Assembly (NCBI GenBank): GCA_011109175.1
Contig: RDEW01000001.1
Coordinates: 446,395-510,394 of the forward strand
Direction: 5' to 3'
Source: Dicyema japonicum
Lineage: Eukaryota > Dicyemida > Rhombozoa > Dicyemidae
DNA: 64,000 nucleotides
Part shown: positions 13,098 through 24,530 of the stretch, in pieces
How the letters are laid out: each line of letters starts with the position of its first letter
Position numbering within the stretch: position 1 is the stretch's first letter
Position numbers and translations under genes: made by a program
The notes under the pieces: model-generated
The model's input: only the letters and a program-made list of their open reading frames with translations
The model's database searches: none
Told to the model about the DNA's origin: nothing

Positions 13098-13745
13098 GAG
13101 TTATAGCATGGAAGATTATTTTGTTGCAATGGCTTCTTACAAGGGTTTAGTGAAAGATTGAGTTGAATATCAAACTTTAAAAGATGCTTTGCATAATCAA
13201 TTTCCCGAAAATCTTCCGAGGCACCGAAAATATAGGCTTGTAAAGAAGATAGAGAATTTTTCCATTATCAATGACAGGTATTGTAAATTTGCAATAATTT
13301 TAGACTGTATCTTAAATCAACTGATTCCAAGTTAGTCATATCCCTGGATAATGAAACCAAATGGAGCATGTTGAGAAATCGTTGCACGAGTTTTCACACG
13401 AAGGAGTCAATAAAATTGAGTAGAATGTCGACAAAGATACTTAACTGTAAAGAATGAGATTATCAGAAAAGTCATTCGAAATTGTGAAGTCTGCAAATTT
13501 TCGCGTCCTTTAAAAGTTCGTGATTTTTTATAATTGTAGATTGGAGATAAAAATCACCATGTGTTTGCTTCTCCAAATGAACGTTTTCAGGTAGATCTAA
13601 TAGACCTGAAAAAATTTTCAACATTAAATGAAAATTTCAAATGGATTTTAACGGTCATTGACATATATAGTAGGTTGGTTTTTTTTAATTTATAGATTCG
13701 CTTTTGTACGACCACTCTATAATAAGTCTGGTAAAGAAGTATGTG
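13098..13745 (+). pseudogene. Integrase remnant (Ginger/KRBA2-like) interrupted by three short introns
   Basis: A chain of plus-strand segments encodes an integrase N-terminal zinc-binding region (EKSLHEFSHEGVNKIE ... IRKVIRNCEVCKFSRP) and the start of the catalytic core (NERFQVDLIDLKKF, FKWILTVIDIYSRFAFVRPL, NKSGKEVCENL). The frame is restored by GT-AG introns of 26 nt (about 13278-13303), 24 nt (before IGDKNHH, about 13517-13540) and 22 nt (before FAFVRP, about 13674-13695). It also carries indels in the zinc region and an early stop, and is cut off by the LINE-A at 13746. The sequence resembles KRBA2/SCAND3-type and Ginger integrases more than LTR-element integrases. Introns of host size suggest either an intron-containing DNA transposon or a once host-adopted gene, now dead. 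Confidence 0.7.
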
Positions 13746-15172
13746 AAAACTTAAGATCTTTGTTCCGCTTGAATGGGCCGGCCCTGACCCCCTTTTTGAA
13801 AAAAATCGCTACACTAATAAATGAATTGTTTTCAACTAACTCAACTTTGCCCCTGGGAACGGGATTACTACAACCTATACAAAAACCCAATAAACCCAAA
13901 GGACCGGTTGAAAACTTACGACCTATTATATTATCAAATTCTCTACGGAAAGTCTTAGCTAACATTGTATTGGAACAAATAAAAGGACCCGCCTATGAAT
14001 ACCTACCCGAAAGTCAAAGTGGGTTCAGAGAAGGAAGATCAACAGCTGATGCAGTCTGGAGTCACAGATAGAGATGTGCAACACATCAAAGATATTGCAA
14101 TGCCACCCACATTCTGGGAATAGATCTATCAAAAGCCTTTGACTCGGTTAACAGCAAAAAATTGATGACAAAGCTGGAAGGGTTTATTGACGAATCGAGT
14201 CTAAGAATGATTCAAATCCTTCTATCTAACACAGAGCTCCTTGTGAGAGTTGGAAAAACCTACTCAAGAAAATTTGAAACAAACACAGGCACTCCTCAAG
14301 GAGACTCCCTCTCTCCGCTGCTATTCACAATATACTTGGAGGCCTCTATGAGGGAACTGAGACCATTATACCAAGGAAAAATAGAAGAAGTGATTTATGC
14401 TGATGATGTCGACCTAATTTCTGAAGACAAAGAACTCCTGGAGCATGTACTAGAAAAAGCACCAAATAGACTTGGGAAATGGTTTCTCACCGTGAACAGG
14501 GAAAAAAACAGAACGGACAGAAATAAGACGAATGAACAACTCACTCGAAGAAAATTGGAGACACATAAATAAACTTGGCTCTCTACTAGGAGATAGCGAA
14601 GACATCATACAGAGAAAAACATTGGTAAATGCGGTATTACACAGGTTGAAAAATCTTTGGCTAAAACGGATAGGGTACAACATAAAACAAAGGATTATGT
14701 TATACGACACATTCATCAAACCAATCCTATTATACAACTCTGGGACTTGGGCCACCTCTAAATAGGAATTGGAAAGGCTAGACTCATTTCACAGGAATCA
14801 TCTAAGAAACATAACTGGAATGTCCTGGCCATCCAAGATGTGTACACCATTAAGCCACGAGATCATTAGCTCTCGTTGGAGACTTTTTAGACATGTCCTG
14901 AGGTTGGACCCGATATCCCCTCCGAATATTGCAATGGAAGATTACTACTCCTCCAATGTAAAACGCTTTTGTGGAAGACCGAGAACTACCCTCTCGGTCG
15001 TTCTACAAAACGATCTGAAAGCCGTGAAGAAAACATTGGCATCTGGTGACGATCTGGATTCACTGAGAGACCTAGCAAAGAACAGAAGAGCTTGGAGCAA
15101 CCTAACTAATTCTCTTATATTTTTGGGCTATAAATATTATGGCTCTCGTGAAAGTGCTAATAATAATATCTG
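13746..15172 (+). mobile_element. LINE-A copy with intact 3' end
   Basis: RT motifs KPKGPVENLRPIIL, LGIDLSKAFDSVNSKK, GTPQGDSLSPLLFTIYLEA, IYADDVDLISED, then LYDTFIKPILLYNSGTW, RWRLFRHVLRLDP and CGRPRTTLSVVL. There are premature stops at about 14069 and 14764 and a frame shift near 14510. The 3' end (15125-15172) reads GGGCTATAAATATTATGGCT then CTCGTGAAAGTGC and a TAA repeat, almost the same as the 3' end of the SINE copies at 37191 and 43642. 5'-truncated where it meets the integrase remnant. Confidence 0.9.
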
Positions 15173-15184
15173 ATAGTAATTTTA

Positions 15185-15434
15185 TCAGATTGAAAAAAAA
15201 ACTATATTCATGGATGCTGAAAAATTTTAAATCAATCTCATTGAACTTATTGCTGTGAAAAAGGGATATCTTGCTCTACCTCCTACTCAAGTCAGCGTAG
15301 AAAGGCTGTTTTCTGGGCTAAAATTTATCAAATCAGACCTTCGAACTTCTATGAAGGAAGACCTGGTCGAAGCTATATTATTTCTAATAAATAATAGTTA
15401 AATTTTCTTTTATAAATGTTTTTTTCTGTTATTC
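15185..15434 (+). pseudogene. hAT transposase C-terminal dimerisation region
   Basis: One frame (about 15235-15400) encodes LIAVKKGYLALPPTQVSVE followed by RLFSGLKFIKSDLRTSMKED and LVEAILFLINN, then a stop. The P-x-S-V-E-R-L-F-S and L-x-x-x-x-x-x-x-L-I-L-L pattern is the hAT family dimerisation domain. The rest of the transposase is missing upstream, and the element's terminal repeat lies beyond an inserted LINE-A fragment (15446-15775). Confidence 0.8.
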
Positions 15435-15786
15435 TTACAACGTCTAATCGACATTATTGAATCAAGGTAGAGACTGTTCGGCCACGTGCTTAGAATGGAC
15501 ATAAACGCCCCTGCAAATATAATAATGGACAATTACTTTAACAACGAGAACAAACCATCATTCAGAGGAAGACCCAGAGTCACTCTACCTGTGGCTCTGA
15601 ACAAGGATCTTAATGGGATTAGAAGAAATCTTAAATCTGCAGAAGACCTAGAAGATCTAAGAACAGATGCGGAAAGCAGAGGGCGATGGAGACGCCTAGT
15701 GAAGCAGATTGTGAAACGTACGGGATCTTAGTTAATATAACGTTCTTTGGTTCTGTGAAAGTGCTTTAATAATAATTACAACGTCT
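15435..15786. repeat. 11-bp target-site duplication TTACAACGTCT flanking a LINE-A fragment
   Basis: TTACAACGTCT occurs at 15435-15445 and again at 15776-15786, exactly at the two ends of the LINE-A 3' fragment. This shows insertion by target-primed reverse transcription into the hAT sequence. Confidence 0.85.
15446..15775 (+). mobile_element. LINE-A 3' fragment inserted in a hAT element
   Basis: Encodes only the last part of LINE-A: RLFGHVLRMDINAPANIIMD, FRGRPRVTLPVALNKDL, LEDLRTDAESRGRWRRL, stop at 15729, then the family 3' tail (CTGTGAAAGTGCTTTAATAA). The coding part has no stop, so it is young. Severe 5' truncation is usual for LINEs. Confidence 0.92.
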
Positions 15787-15800
15787 GAATTGTTTATTTA

Positions 15801-15853
15801 ATAACCGGAGTCGGAACGGAGTCGTGCTATATTTTACCGACTCCACAGTCCTG
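15801..15853. repeat. hAT terminal inverted repeat end
   Basis: The sequence ends ...CCGACTCCACAGTCCTG; its reverse complement starts CAGGACTGTGGAGTCGGTAA, a common start for hAT termini, and internal sub-repeats of GGAGTCGG are present. It is probably the 3' terminus of the element whose transposase tail lies at 15235-15400. The other terminus was not found. Confidence 0.6.
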
Positions 15854-15859
15854 GTTTCA

Positions 15860-16110
15860 TCACTTCTTAAAAGTTTCTTCGCTTCGAGTGTATGGTGCTC
15901 ATACTTTAGGCCTTTTCTGATTAATGTAAGTAGTCCTCCACGTTTCTTAGTGCGGCAAGAGGCGTAGTATCTTTTGCTGATAGCTTCGATTCTTGGATGA
16001 GCACGATGTCAGCTTTAAGTTTAACAATCAGAGTTCTAAGTTCAATAATTTTGCCTTTTATTCAGTTCATATTTAGTTGTATAATGGAGATCCGGTCTAT
16101 GACTTGTGTA
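15860..16110 (-). mobile_element. Jockey-like LINE, start of the endonuclease domain (LINE-J)
   Basis: Minus strand reads ISIIQLNMN.IKGKIIELRTL and then VKLKADIVLIQESKLSAKDT, the N-terminal strand and metal-binding glutamate (IQESKL) of an APE-type endonuclease. Only the beginning of the domain remains. Confidence 0.7.
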
Positions 16111-16564
16111 GGTTAAAAATCCTAGAAGCTGTCGCCAGACCAGTAATCCTTGGAAATACTTTAGGAGCATTTTGAGCGCCTCCAGAATTGTTGCATCCGG
16201 TGAGCCACATGAGGCCACGCTAAGATTGTGTTTTAATTTTGTTTTATTAATAACCAAATAATTGTAGTTTGTGTTATAATTAATGGGTATCACACTTCAA
16301 ATAACAATAGATAATAATTAGTTCACATTGATTTGAATTTACTATATTAGCCATTCCAATATTAATGCTTCCATCACCACTTAGGAGAAGGGATAATTTA
16401 AGGTCAGACATCAAGAGAATACGATACTGAATTTATGAATGACTGAGAGTCAACAATATAGTTTTATGATCAAATATTTTAATATAAAAATATTTGAATT
16501 CTAGAGTGATCGATTTGTGATCGCATTAATTAAATAACTCAAACAATCCGAAATTTATTTTACG
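16111..16564. other. Intergenic, AT-rich; nothing identified
   Basis: No gene, repeat or signal recognised apart from a decayed 5' extension of the neighbouring LINE-J on the minus strand. Confidence 0.4.
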
Positions 16565-16775
16565 TAAGCCAGAAGATCTCAATGAAACTCTGGCCTTTTA
16601 ATTTCATCGATGAAATGCCCTGGAAATGGAAAAGAAACAAAGTGATCCCAACAAACTGCGGTTTAATACAAGTGAATAATTCCCTCAGAATCCAGCCTAG
16701 CAAGAAGAAAGTCCATTCTAAAATCCGAAGGGGCAATCCAAGTCAAACACGTGGAGGTAATAATAATGATTGTTG
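16565..16775 (+). mobile_element. Probable LINE-J 3' end fragment
   Basis: Open frame ending in QPSKKKVHSKIRRG and a terminal GGAGGTAATAATAATGA that matches the end of the LINE-J copy at about 31675-31690. Short and uncertain. Confidence 0.4.
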
Positions 16776-17107
16776 AGGCATCATTATAGCTGTTTTCTGA
16801 CATTTAGTGTGTTAGTCTTAAAAAAGTCTCCTTCCCAGACGAGATGACTGAGCAAAAGCCACTCTGTGTTGTCCACGAGATTAGAAAAACAAAGTCATCG
16901 AAATGCAGCTTATTTTAAAATCTATTTTATAACAGTTTAAATATTATATTTTCACGTTTTTATTCTTTTTCTCACGAATCCCCCACTCTTTTCTTCCTTG
17001 ATTCATAAGATAATGGAAACCCAAGATTTTAAACAAGGAGATCGTAAAATGCGGGTTATACTATAATAATAGTTTCACGTGGGAGAATTAAAAGAAATAT
17101 AAAATCG
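16776..17107. other. CEP135 downstream region
   Basis: AT-rich sequence after the CEP135 stop codon; no convincing AATAAA on the minus strand close to the stop. Confidence 0.3.
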
Positions 17108-20100
17108 TCAATCCATTCTTTGATTCATCGATTGTGGTCGTTCTGGTCTGAATTCGATCCCTCGTTGCCTCATCTCCTGCAGTGCCTTCTCCCTGCAATA
17201 CTTCCTATTACACAAACTTCATAAATCGCTCCAAACTTAATTGCTTTCTCATTTTCTGCAAATCTTCCCCAAGTCCGTCGCATGAGTCCCTTCCTATCTT
17301 CATCTCCCTAACCAAATCCTCACGACTATGAGAGAAAACCTCTACTTTTTAACAGTCAGCTGATTAACTCCTTCCTCTAAATTATGTATTCTCTCCTGCT
17401 TCTCTTCAATCGTTAAGTTTTGCCGGTAAATTTTGTCCCTTGCATTCTGGAGGGCGTCGTTCATGTCCTTCACTCTGATGTTCTCGTACTTCAGTCGACT
17501 TTGAAGTTGTTCAATCTCAGCCACATGCTCCCCCATCACTTCCTCCATCCTGTTCTGAGAACTTTCCCTTACGACAAGCTGTCCTTGTAGTCTATCTCTC
17601 CCAAACTGAGTTTCCCAGCCAAATCAGCTGCATTCTTCAAGTCAGACCGTAAATTATCATTCTCCCGTTCCATCGAGGCTAAACTGGTCTCCAATCTGCC
17701 GACTGAGTGCCTTAGTGTCTCCAATTCAACCTCCTGTTCGGTTATAGTCCTCAGATTCTGCATTAATGAACTGGCAAACTTGCTTGTTGTCAAATAGTGA
17801 TGATTCTATCCGATTCTGATACTCTACGTGGCATTGTTTATACTTCTGAATTTCCCCCACCATCTTATCCCTCTCAGTCCGTAGGTCCTCCACCTTCTCT
17901 ACCAGTTTGCTCTGTTCTGTGCGGAAGGCGTCCAATTGGTCATTTTTAGAGTAGAGGGATTTATTCATTGTCTCTATTTCGCTCTTCATGGATTCCATCT
18001 GTGTTTCCATGAGACCCACGTGCTCATTTGCTTCCCTTTTATCTTTCTCTAACTTCTTGGATCGTTTGATTAAGGCAGAAAGTTCATCCACTATCCTTTC
18101 ATTCTCACATGTAGCCTTCTGGTTGACTATTACAAATCTCTCGTTCTCATTGCAACTCATCTCCAATCGACGCCTCAAACAGTCCATCTCCTGGGAAACG
18201 GACGAAAGAGCCCGCTTAAGTTGTCTTTGAAGTTATACCAAAAGTATTACGATATCTCATTCTCAAGTGAGGACTGACATTTTTCTCCAATTTTTATCTG
18301 TTCTGTCTTTTCATTCACTTCATTAGTCAGTTGGTCGATTATGATTGCCTTTTCATCAATCTCAAGACTCAGTTTATAGTGCTCTTCATCCATTTGGCCA
18401 ATAGTCACCCTCATCTTATCCCCAAATTAGCGAAATCTGCAGAATTTGACGTTTCCCTCTCCAAGTGAACCCGCATTTCCGTTAGATCATCTTCCAACAT
18501 GTTGATTTCATCCTCTTTGGCAGTCAACTTTGTTCTAAGCTCTGATATAAACTGTTCTTGTCTGTTGGTCTCCTCCCTGCCTTCTATATTTACAAATACC
18601 TGAATTTTTCACGTTCCCTCTCAAGCACGTGTCTATCGTCCATTTCTTCCCTGCATCGATTCTCGGCTGTGACAAGCTGGTCGTTCAATCTTTCATTCTC
18701 CTTGTTCACTCTTTCAGTTTTTTCCCGCTCAATCTGTAACTCTACGTTTAGTCCTCGCAATTCTTTGTTGAGAGCCTCGTATTTGTCAGTCAAAGTCTAA
18801 TATACAGCAAAATATAGCCAACCTGAAAGTTAAACGTCAATTCCTTTATTCTTTCTTCATTTACCAGTTTCTAATATAACACACATGGGAACCTCTTCAA
18901 CGAGATCAACATCATGCGCAGCATTTACCCGCTCAACCTAAACTTCATGAGGAAAGAGTACCTTCAGTTCGTATAAACGGCGGTACTCCTCCTTCTCCTT
19001 CATTAAAGTGTCCACGTAAGATTGAATCTAAGAATAAGAAAGACTTAAACATTGAGAACTCGAGTCTCCAAACGACTAAGTAGTCCTTTCAACTCGTCCC
19101 TTTCCTGTCTGATCTGACAATAATCGGAAGAATCATTCGCATGAGATATAGCACGAGGTACATATTCAACCGACTTTTCCCGCTCTCTATGAATTTCATC
19201 TAATAACTGCCGCTCTTTTATTAGTGAAGATAACAAACCTCGACAAGTTTTCTGTTCGAGTCGATTGGAAAGCTGATTTTTGGATTCGTGGCATTTTTGC
19301 AGCATTTTAGACAATTCTACATTCTTTTCTCGTTCAGTGTCCAATTCATTTCTAATTTTATCTCCATTCCTAGCCAGCTCTTGATTTTCCTACAAAATCA
19401 TAAATACTATCAAACTTTAATCAAATCATCAAAGTGTTCCAAATCAATCCCCTCTCCAATCTTTGAGGCTGAACCGACTTAACTTCAGATTCTTCCCGGA
19501 TTCTAGCCGCATTCTTTCCAATCACTCTTTCTCGCTTCTCTGATCGAATAGACTTAATCTCCCGCTCTAGTTCGTGAATCTCGTGTAAGTATTTGTCCAT
19601 CTCAATCTTCCCTGCTGATATCAACTGATCCACCCGTAATTCTAGTTCTCTGTTTTGTTGCTCCAAATATTCAATCTATAATCAAAATCTCACATCACCT
19701 GTGTTGTCTGCTGTTGAATAATCTGGTCATTCGCCATTTTATCGGAGAAGGCAGGTCCAACCCCAAATTTGGTCAAATTTAGTCGCTCAATCTCAAGATC
19801 TCTAGCTTTCACCTTGGACATTAGATTCATCAAACTTGTCTGTCAAAATATTGATTTTCCTGTTCTAATTTATTAGTCTTATTTATCAGTTCAGCATTCT
19901 CAGCACTCAGTTGATCTATTCGAGAATCAGCAATCTGCATTAGATCTACGCCTTCTAGTTGTGGAGGACTACTAATGGTCTCCCAGTCGTCCAGTTTGTA
20001 TGAAATCTCCATCCTTTGTCGACAAAACCCCTTCTTATGCTTTGATGTGTGAACAGCGGCCTGAGAAAATCTCTCCTGGTAGTCCACCAGTTTAGCTAGC

Positions 20101-20562
20101 TTATTTTCACTTTCCTGTTCGATTTGTCTTAGTCTGAGCATGTACTGGTTGTTAAGGAACTTCAAATCTTCATTCTCGTGCTGCAGTTTTCGTAGAATTG
20201 CTCTAAATTCTTAAGTTTCGACTTGTAACAACCTTGTAATTTGTTTTCACAGTTTTCGTTTGCTTTGATGTGTCGATTCTGAAGCTCAGAGTTGGTTTTG
20301 GCTAATCGTTCATTCTCTGCTCTCAAATAGTCTGATGAATTCTCAGATGGGAGTAGATTTTGAGATGTTGGGAGGACCGGTGTGCTTTTAGCAGTCTATT
20401 TGTGAGGAATAAATAAACCCTAAGACTTTCTGTTGTCGCTATTAGGTCCCCGAATAGTTTTTCTACTAATGGGAGAGACTCTAATCCAAGACATTGTCTA
20501 TATCCTAACTGGTCTAACCGTTTTCTTAGGAGGACATAGCGGTCATCGCAACTTGTTGACAT
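17108..20562 (-). CDS. CEP135: CEP135 (BLD10) centriole assembly protein
   Basis: Eighteen exons join into one frame of about 1010 residues (human CEP135: 1140). The start MSTSCDDRY is followed by the diagnostic head RKRLDQLGYRQCLGLESLPL, then VEKLFGDLIATTESLR; later blocks DLKFLNNQYMLRL, CRQRMEI and LMQIADSRIDQL, RQERDELKGLL, and a C-terminus KEKALQEMRQRGI match the vertebrate protein in order. The rest is coiled coil. CEP135 sits in the cartwheel/pinhead region of centrioles and is needed for their assembly. Sixteen introns are GT-AG, 20-26 nt (for example 20396-20418, 20203-20222, 19676-19698, 18797-18822, 17758-17779, 17550-17572, 17326-17345). One junction near 18410-18470 has three in-frame solutions (26-nt GC-AG, 41-nt or 56-nt GT-AG). 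A further optional 24-nt intron may lie in the exon at 19051-19389. The gene appears intact. Confidence 0.95.
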
Positions 20563-20716
20563 TTCTGTCTCCTGGATACAATTTTATATTATTTCCTAAT
20601 TTTATATTATTTATTATTAACAATTTTATAAATATAATAAAAAATTTTGTGATGTGGTGCACTTACGTTTCAGCTGGAAATAATTTTGATTCTTGCGAAA
20701 TCAAAAAGCAAGAATA

Positions 20717-23450
20717 GTATGATGGAGGTAGGACAGTTATCTTTGGGGATGGATGACGCCACGAGAAATATTATTGTCAAAAACCATAATGGTGGTGATC
20801 ATGCAGTCCTAACCAATTTGTATTCCCTTTCGTTTATCATCTAAGATGCTACATGTGTCTCTGAAGCTGGATGGGTGTATGAGATAGTTTATGCTGCGAA
20901 ACAGAAGTTTGGGAGGATCCCTAGAGGCAGATGGAGCCTTATCCTTAATCAGTTCAATGCGAAATTTTCGAAGAGTTCAAATATGTGTCAGCTGAAAAAG
21001 ATGGTCAAACAAATAAAAGGGGATAAGATTGATGGAGTAGCAAAATGGTGTAAATATGGAAATTTCAGAAAGTGTATAGAACTTAAACTCCAAATTAAGG
21101 AAATTAAGTCATTCCCGAGGGATACTCGAAAACCATCATTTAGAAGTATGTCAGAGTTAATATCTAAATCTGCGATTTATTATATTACGAAAGATGACCT
21201 CCTCAAGATATTAATGAGATATCCCATATTATTTATGCAGTGTGCATATATGGTTTTAATTGTGTTGGTTAAATTTCAGAGTACGTGGTTGGAGAACGCT
21301 GAGAAGAAAATCTAAAACTGACGGCAGAACTAGAACCTGTCAATCGTTTTCCAGCCAGGCTCTCCCTGTGTTTGAAAAACAAAAGGTTGTGGATGTTCTT
21401 TGTGCCTATAGATACAAAAGGGAGAGCCAGGACTGATGCTCTACTACGTGACCTGGTCAGAGTTAAGAAAAAGCAAAATAGCTATACATATATGGTTTCG
21501 ATGATGAAGATTGTATGGCGTTCTGGGAACAATTGTGAAAAGAAATGAGATGTCCGTATAGAAAGTGTTGGTAAAGTAATACTGGTGTCGAGGGCATGTT
21601 TGCCAGAGATCACGAATGAAATTATCTTTGATGTTATTAAATGGCTCCCCGATTGGAATGAGTGAGGATGGCAATGGGTCATACAATTTATTAAGAAAAT
21701 GTGATCTTTACATGGTTTATGTACTGAGATTAATTTAATTAATTAATGGGGAATATATGAAAATTGGTCATACTGGAATAACCTATTTAATTCCTTAAAA
21801 GATGATTGTGAGACTCATAAAGACTAACTATAACGTTATGCCAACATTATATTACAAAATGTGCTAAACTCTCAGATTTTGTGGATGTGTTTGGGCTATT
21901 ATCTGACAATCAGCTGGGGACGAGGAAACATTGTCAGGACGCAAAGGAACAAGCCTTTATTAATCAATGCTTAAATAAGGAGTATGGAAACGCACTTTAT
22001 TCTGCTTGGGTTGATGTGAAGAAGGCCTGTAAATCTCTAGTTTGATGGAGGAATTGGCTATGTAAAGTTGGGACGTGGAATTCTGCAATGAGATTCATTA
22101 TCCCACTATTTGTTATAGTAATGGAACACCTGAGTAGGATCCCTAACTCTTTGTTCCCAATACTCCAAATTAATCAGGAGGATAACAATACTTATTCCAC
22201 CAATCATTTGTTTTATTGACGATCTAAAATTATTTGGACTAAAAGATACTGTTATTAAAATAATGGAAGTTGTTCGCGAGTTCTTTCATGTTGCCGACTT
22301 GGAGATAAATTCGGAAGTCAGCTTTTAATGTTAAAACATTATCATGGTGTGAGACTCTGGAAGGAGTGAATGGATATTGATATTTGAGTGTTTTTTGAAG
22401 ATGGGGAAGTAATGTTCTTAAGAATTAAGTTGTTAAGGATGTTTTAAAAAACTAAATTTTGCGAACTTATTTCATGCAATAAATGAATATGCGATTCTCC
22501 ACCTATTATATTGGACTAATTAACCTTATTATTTTGATGAACCGTCAAATACGGAAACTGCTTACGACCCTTAGGTCACCTCAAACCTGCAAATAAAGAG
22601 AGGTTATATTTATCAGGGAGACTTCTGGGAAAGGACTTGATCAGTCACTTTCAAAAGTGAACTGATGCTTTTCCAGTTCCATAAAAAATCAGGAAAAGTA
22701 GTCGGCTATATGTTTGCGGAGGTCGTAGATTACCTTTTGCGAGACAGGAATTTGTTCTTTTCTACGTCGGGGACATTATGTAACCATTGCAAGAAATACA
22801 AGAAGACTGTTGACCACCTGGATGTTAACAGTGATCATGTCCGAAGGCTCAACGAAGTTGCAAAATGCTTACATCTCCATCTATGCAGAGAATATGTAGT
22901 CAAAAAGGCTAGACAGTCGAAGGGACATTCAGTCGATTCTATCAACACAGAATGTTGAGATGAGAGTCTAACTGAAACGAAAGTACAGTTCAACAAACCA
23001 GATATCTTCTTATATAACAAGATCCAGAATTATATAAGTCTAATCCAAATGGGAATTACATCTCAGGGTCGCATAAAACAGGTGGAAGTAGAAAAAGTTG
23101 ACCTCATCGCAAGTGAGATTTCGCTTCTCTACGATTGTCAAGTAAAGAATATCTCACTGGTTTTGCCATGGGATGAAGTTGTTTCGAAATGGTCCAAAAA
23201 TTATATAGATAAACTATCTGTTGAAGGAGCAATGAAAACATACATCCATTAGTTTTGTTGAAAAGACTCTCGAAAGTATGCAAATTGAACAAAAACACGG
23301 GATTAAGGTTTCTGATGAAGAGTACATCTCTGCTACTTCTCAACTTGAGGAATGCCGTGAGGACATCCCACTGAACTCTAATAGAGATATTTCGACTGAT
23401 CCTGAGGTAGAGATTGGGAATAAGGAGTTGATTTGACACTCTTCTAAGAG
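20717..23450 (+). mobile_element. R4/NeSL-like LINE, full-length but heavily decayed (LINE-D copy 1)
   Basis: Begins with a region like the N-terminal ORF of LINE-D copy 2 (GRWSLILNQFNAKFSKSSNM, KKMVKQIKG). RT remnants include CQDAKEQAFINQCLNKEYGN and AWVDVKKA (about 21930-22030) and a FIDDLK equivalent near 22215. The C-terminal CCHC-type zinc region (CNHCKKYKKTVDHLD) and the restriction-enzyme-like endonuclease (KPDIFLYNK ... MGITSQGRIKQVEVEK) follow. The glutamate expected after the PD motif is replaced (SLIQMGI instead of IIEVGI). Dozens of stops make this an old copy. Confidence 0.85.
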
Positions 23451-23746
23451 AAAAGGAGGTATTACTAGCAATCTGGATTAAAATCCGCTTAATTGGATAA
23501 TTTACTCGTTTTGATTTGTTAATCGAATGCCGCTTCCCTCTGATGGCGTCATTGGATCCACCATACTGAGGAGATGCTCAATGCTTGGCCTGCATCAAGA
23601 GGATCCAACTATTCTTTGCCCAGTGGACAATGACGTTACCTGGAGACAAGTTCTGGAACGCTGGAACGATTCAGGATCAAGTAGTTAGTTTGGTTACCCT
23701 TGGTCTTTGGAATAATTTTAATTTAATATACTTCTTTATTCCTTAT

Positions 23747-23839
23747 GTTGTTATGGAGAACTAAGCACAACGAAAAGAAATGGAAAGCCGCTTTGAACAG
23801 TGCGAATAAAAACAACCTCGTTGTTATGGAGAACTAAGC
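23747..23839. repeat. Direct repeat of 20 bp, 73 bp apart
   Basis: GTTGTTATGGAGAACTAAGC occurs at 23747-23766 and 23820-23839. It could be a target-site duplication around a 53-bp insert or a local tandem duplication. Confidence 0.6.
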
Positions 23840-23869
23840 TTAAGAATATTCCCACTGTAACTACTTCTC

Positions 23870-24530
23870 CACATGTCAGGAATAAACCCCGACATACTTG
23901 TCGCCATAAGCAACAAACCTTACTCTAGATCTTTGGATGATCAACCAAAACACATGAGAATTAAAAAATGGCCGATCATTAAGTTATTGTAGATCTACAA
24001 TCAATTATGTGAAGAACACATTACCCAGGGAACAGATCTCAATAGCATTTTGGATCACTCACCATCAAGACGATAACCAAAAATAAACAAAATTCCAACA
24101 AAATTAAAATCCTTAATATATCCTCTACTGAAAAAGGATAAACCTTGTTCTTACCAGGCAATATCAATCTTGTTCGGACTGTCACAAAAACTGTAAAAAC
24201 TAGTCATCAACTAGATCACCCCATTCTTACAACTTCCCCTACTCCAAACTGGATTCAGGACACTCTATTCTAATCAAGAATTAATTCAATTTATCTCTGA
24301 CGGATTGAAATACGCAAAGCTACATGAGAGAATTGTGGTGGTCTCTTTAGACATCGAGAAAGTTTTTGACTCGGTTTGTTATGTAAAAAAAGATTAAGAG
24401 GATGTAAATACTGTCGACTATATTGACTTGTCCAGAAATACAAGAAGGGAGTATGTAATATACTGAAAGAGTATGTTAACCATAATAGTCACAGTTATCT
24501 TCACTGAATGTAATTAACAACTCTTTGTGC
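23870..24530 (+). mobile_element. Jockey-like LINE fragment, endonuclease tail and RT start (LINE-J)
   Basis: Plus-strand pieces: GINPDILVAISN (about 23880), IYPLLKKDKPCSYQAIS, LLQTGFRTLYSNQELIQFIS (about 24240) and VVVSLDIEKVFDSV (about 24335-24380). Broken frames, fragment only. Just upstream (23527-23690) a separate open stretch (DPTILCPVDNDVTWRQVLER) has no recognised family. Confidence 0.7.

Noticed and set aside
16042-16293. 83-codon minus-strand open frame
   Set aside because: The recognisable LINE-J endonuclease start lies in another frame of the same strand; this frame itself shows no conserved content.
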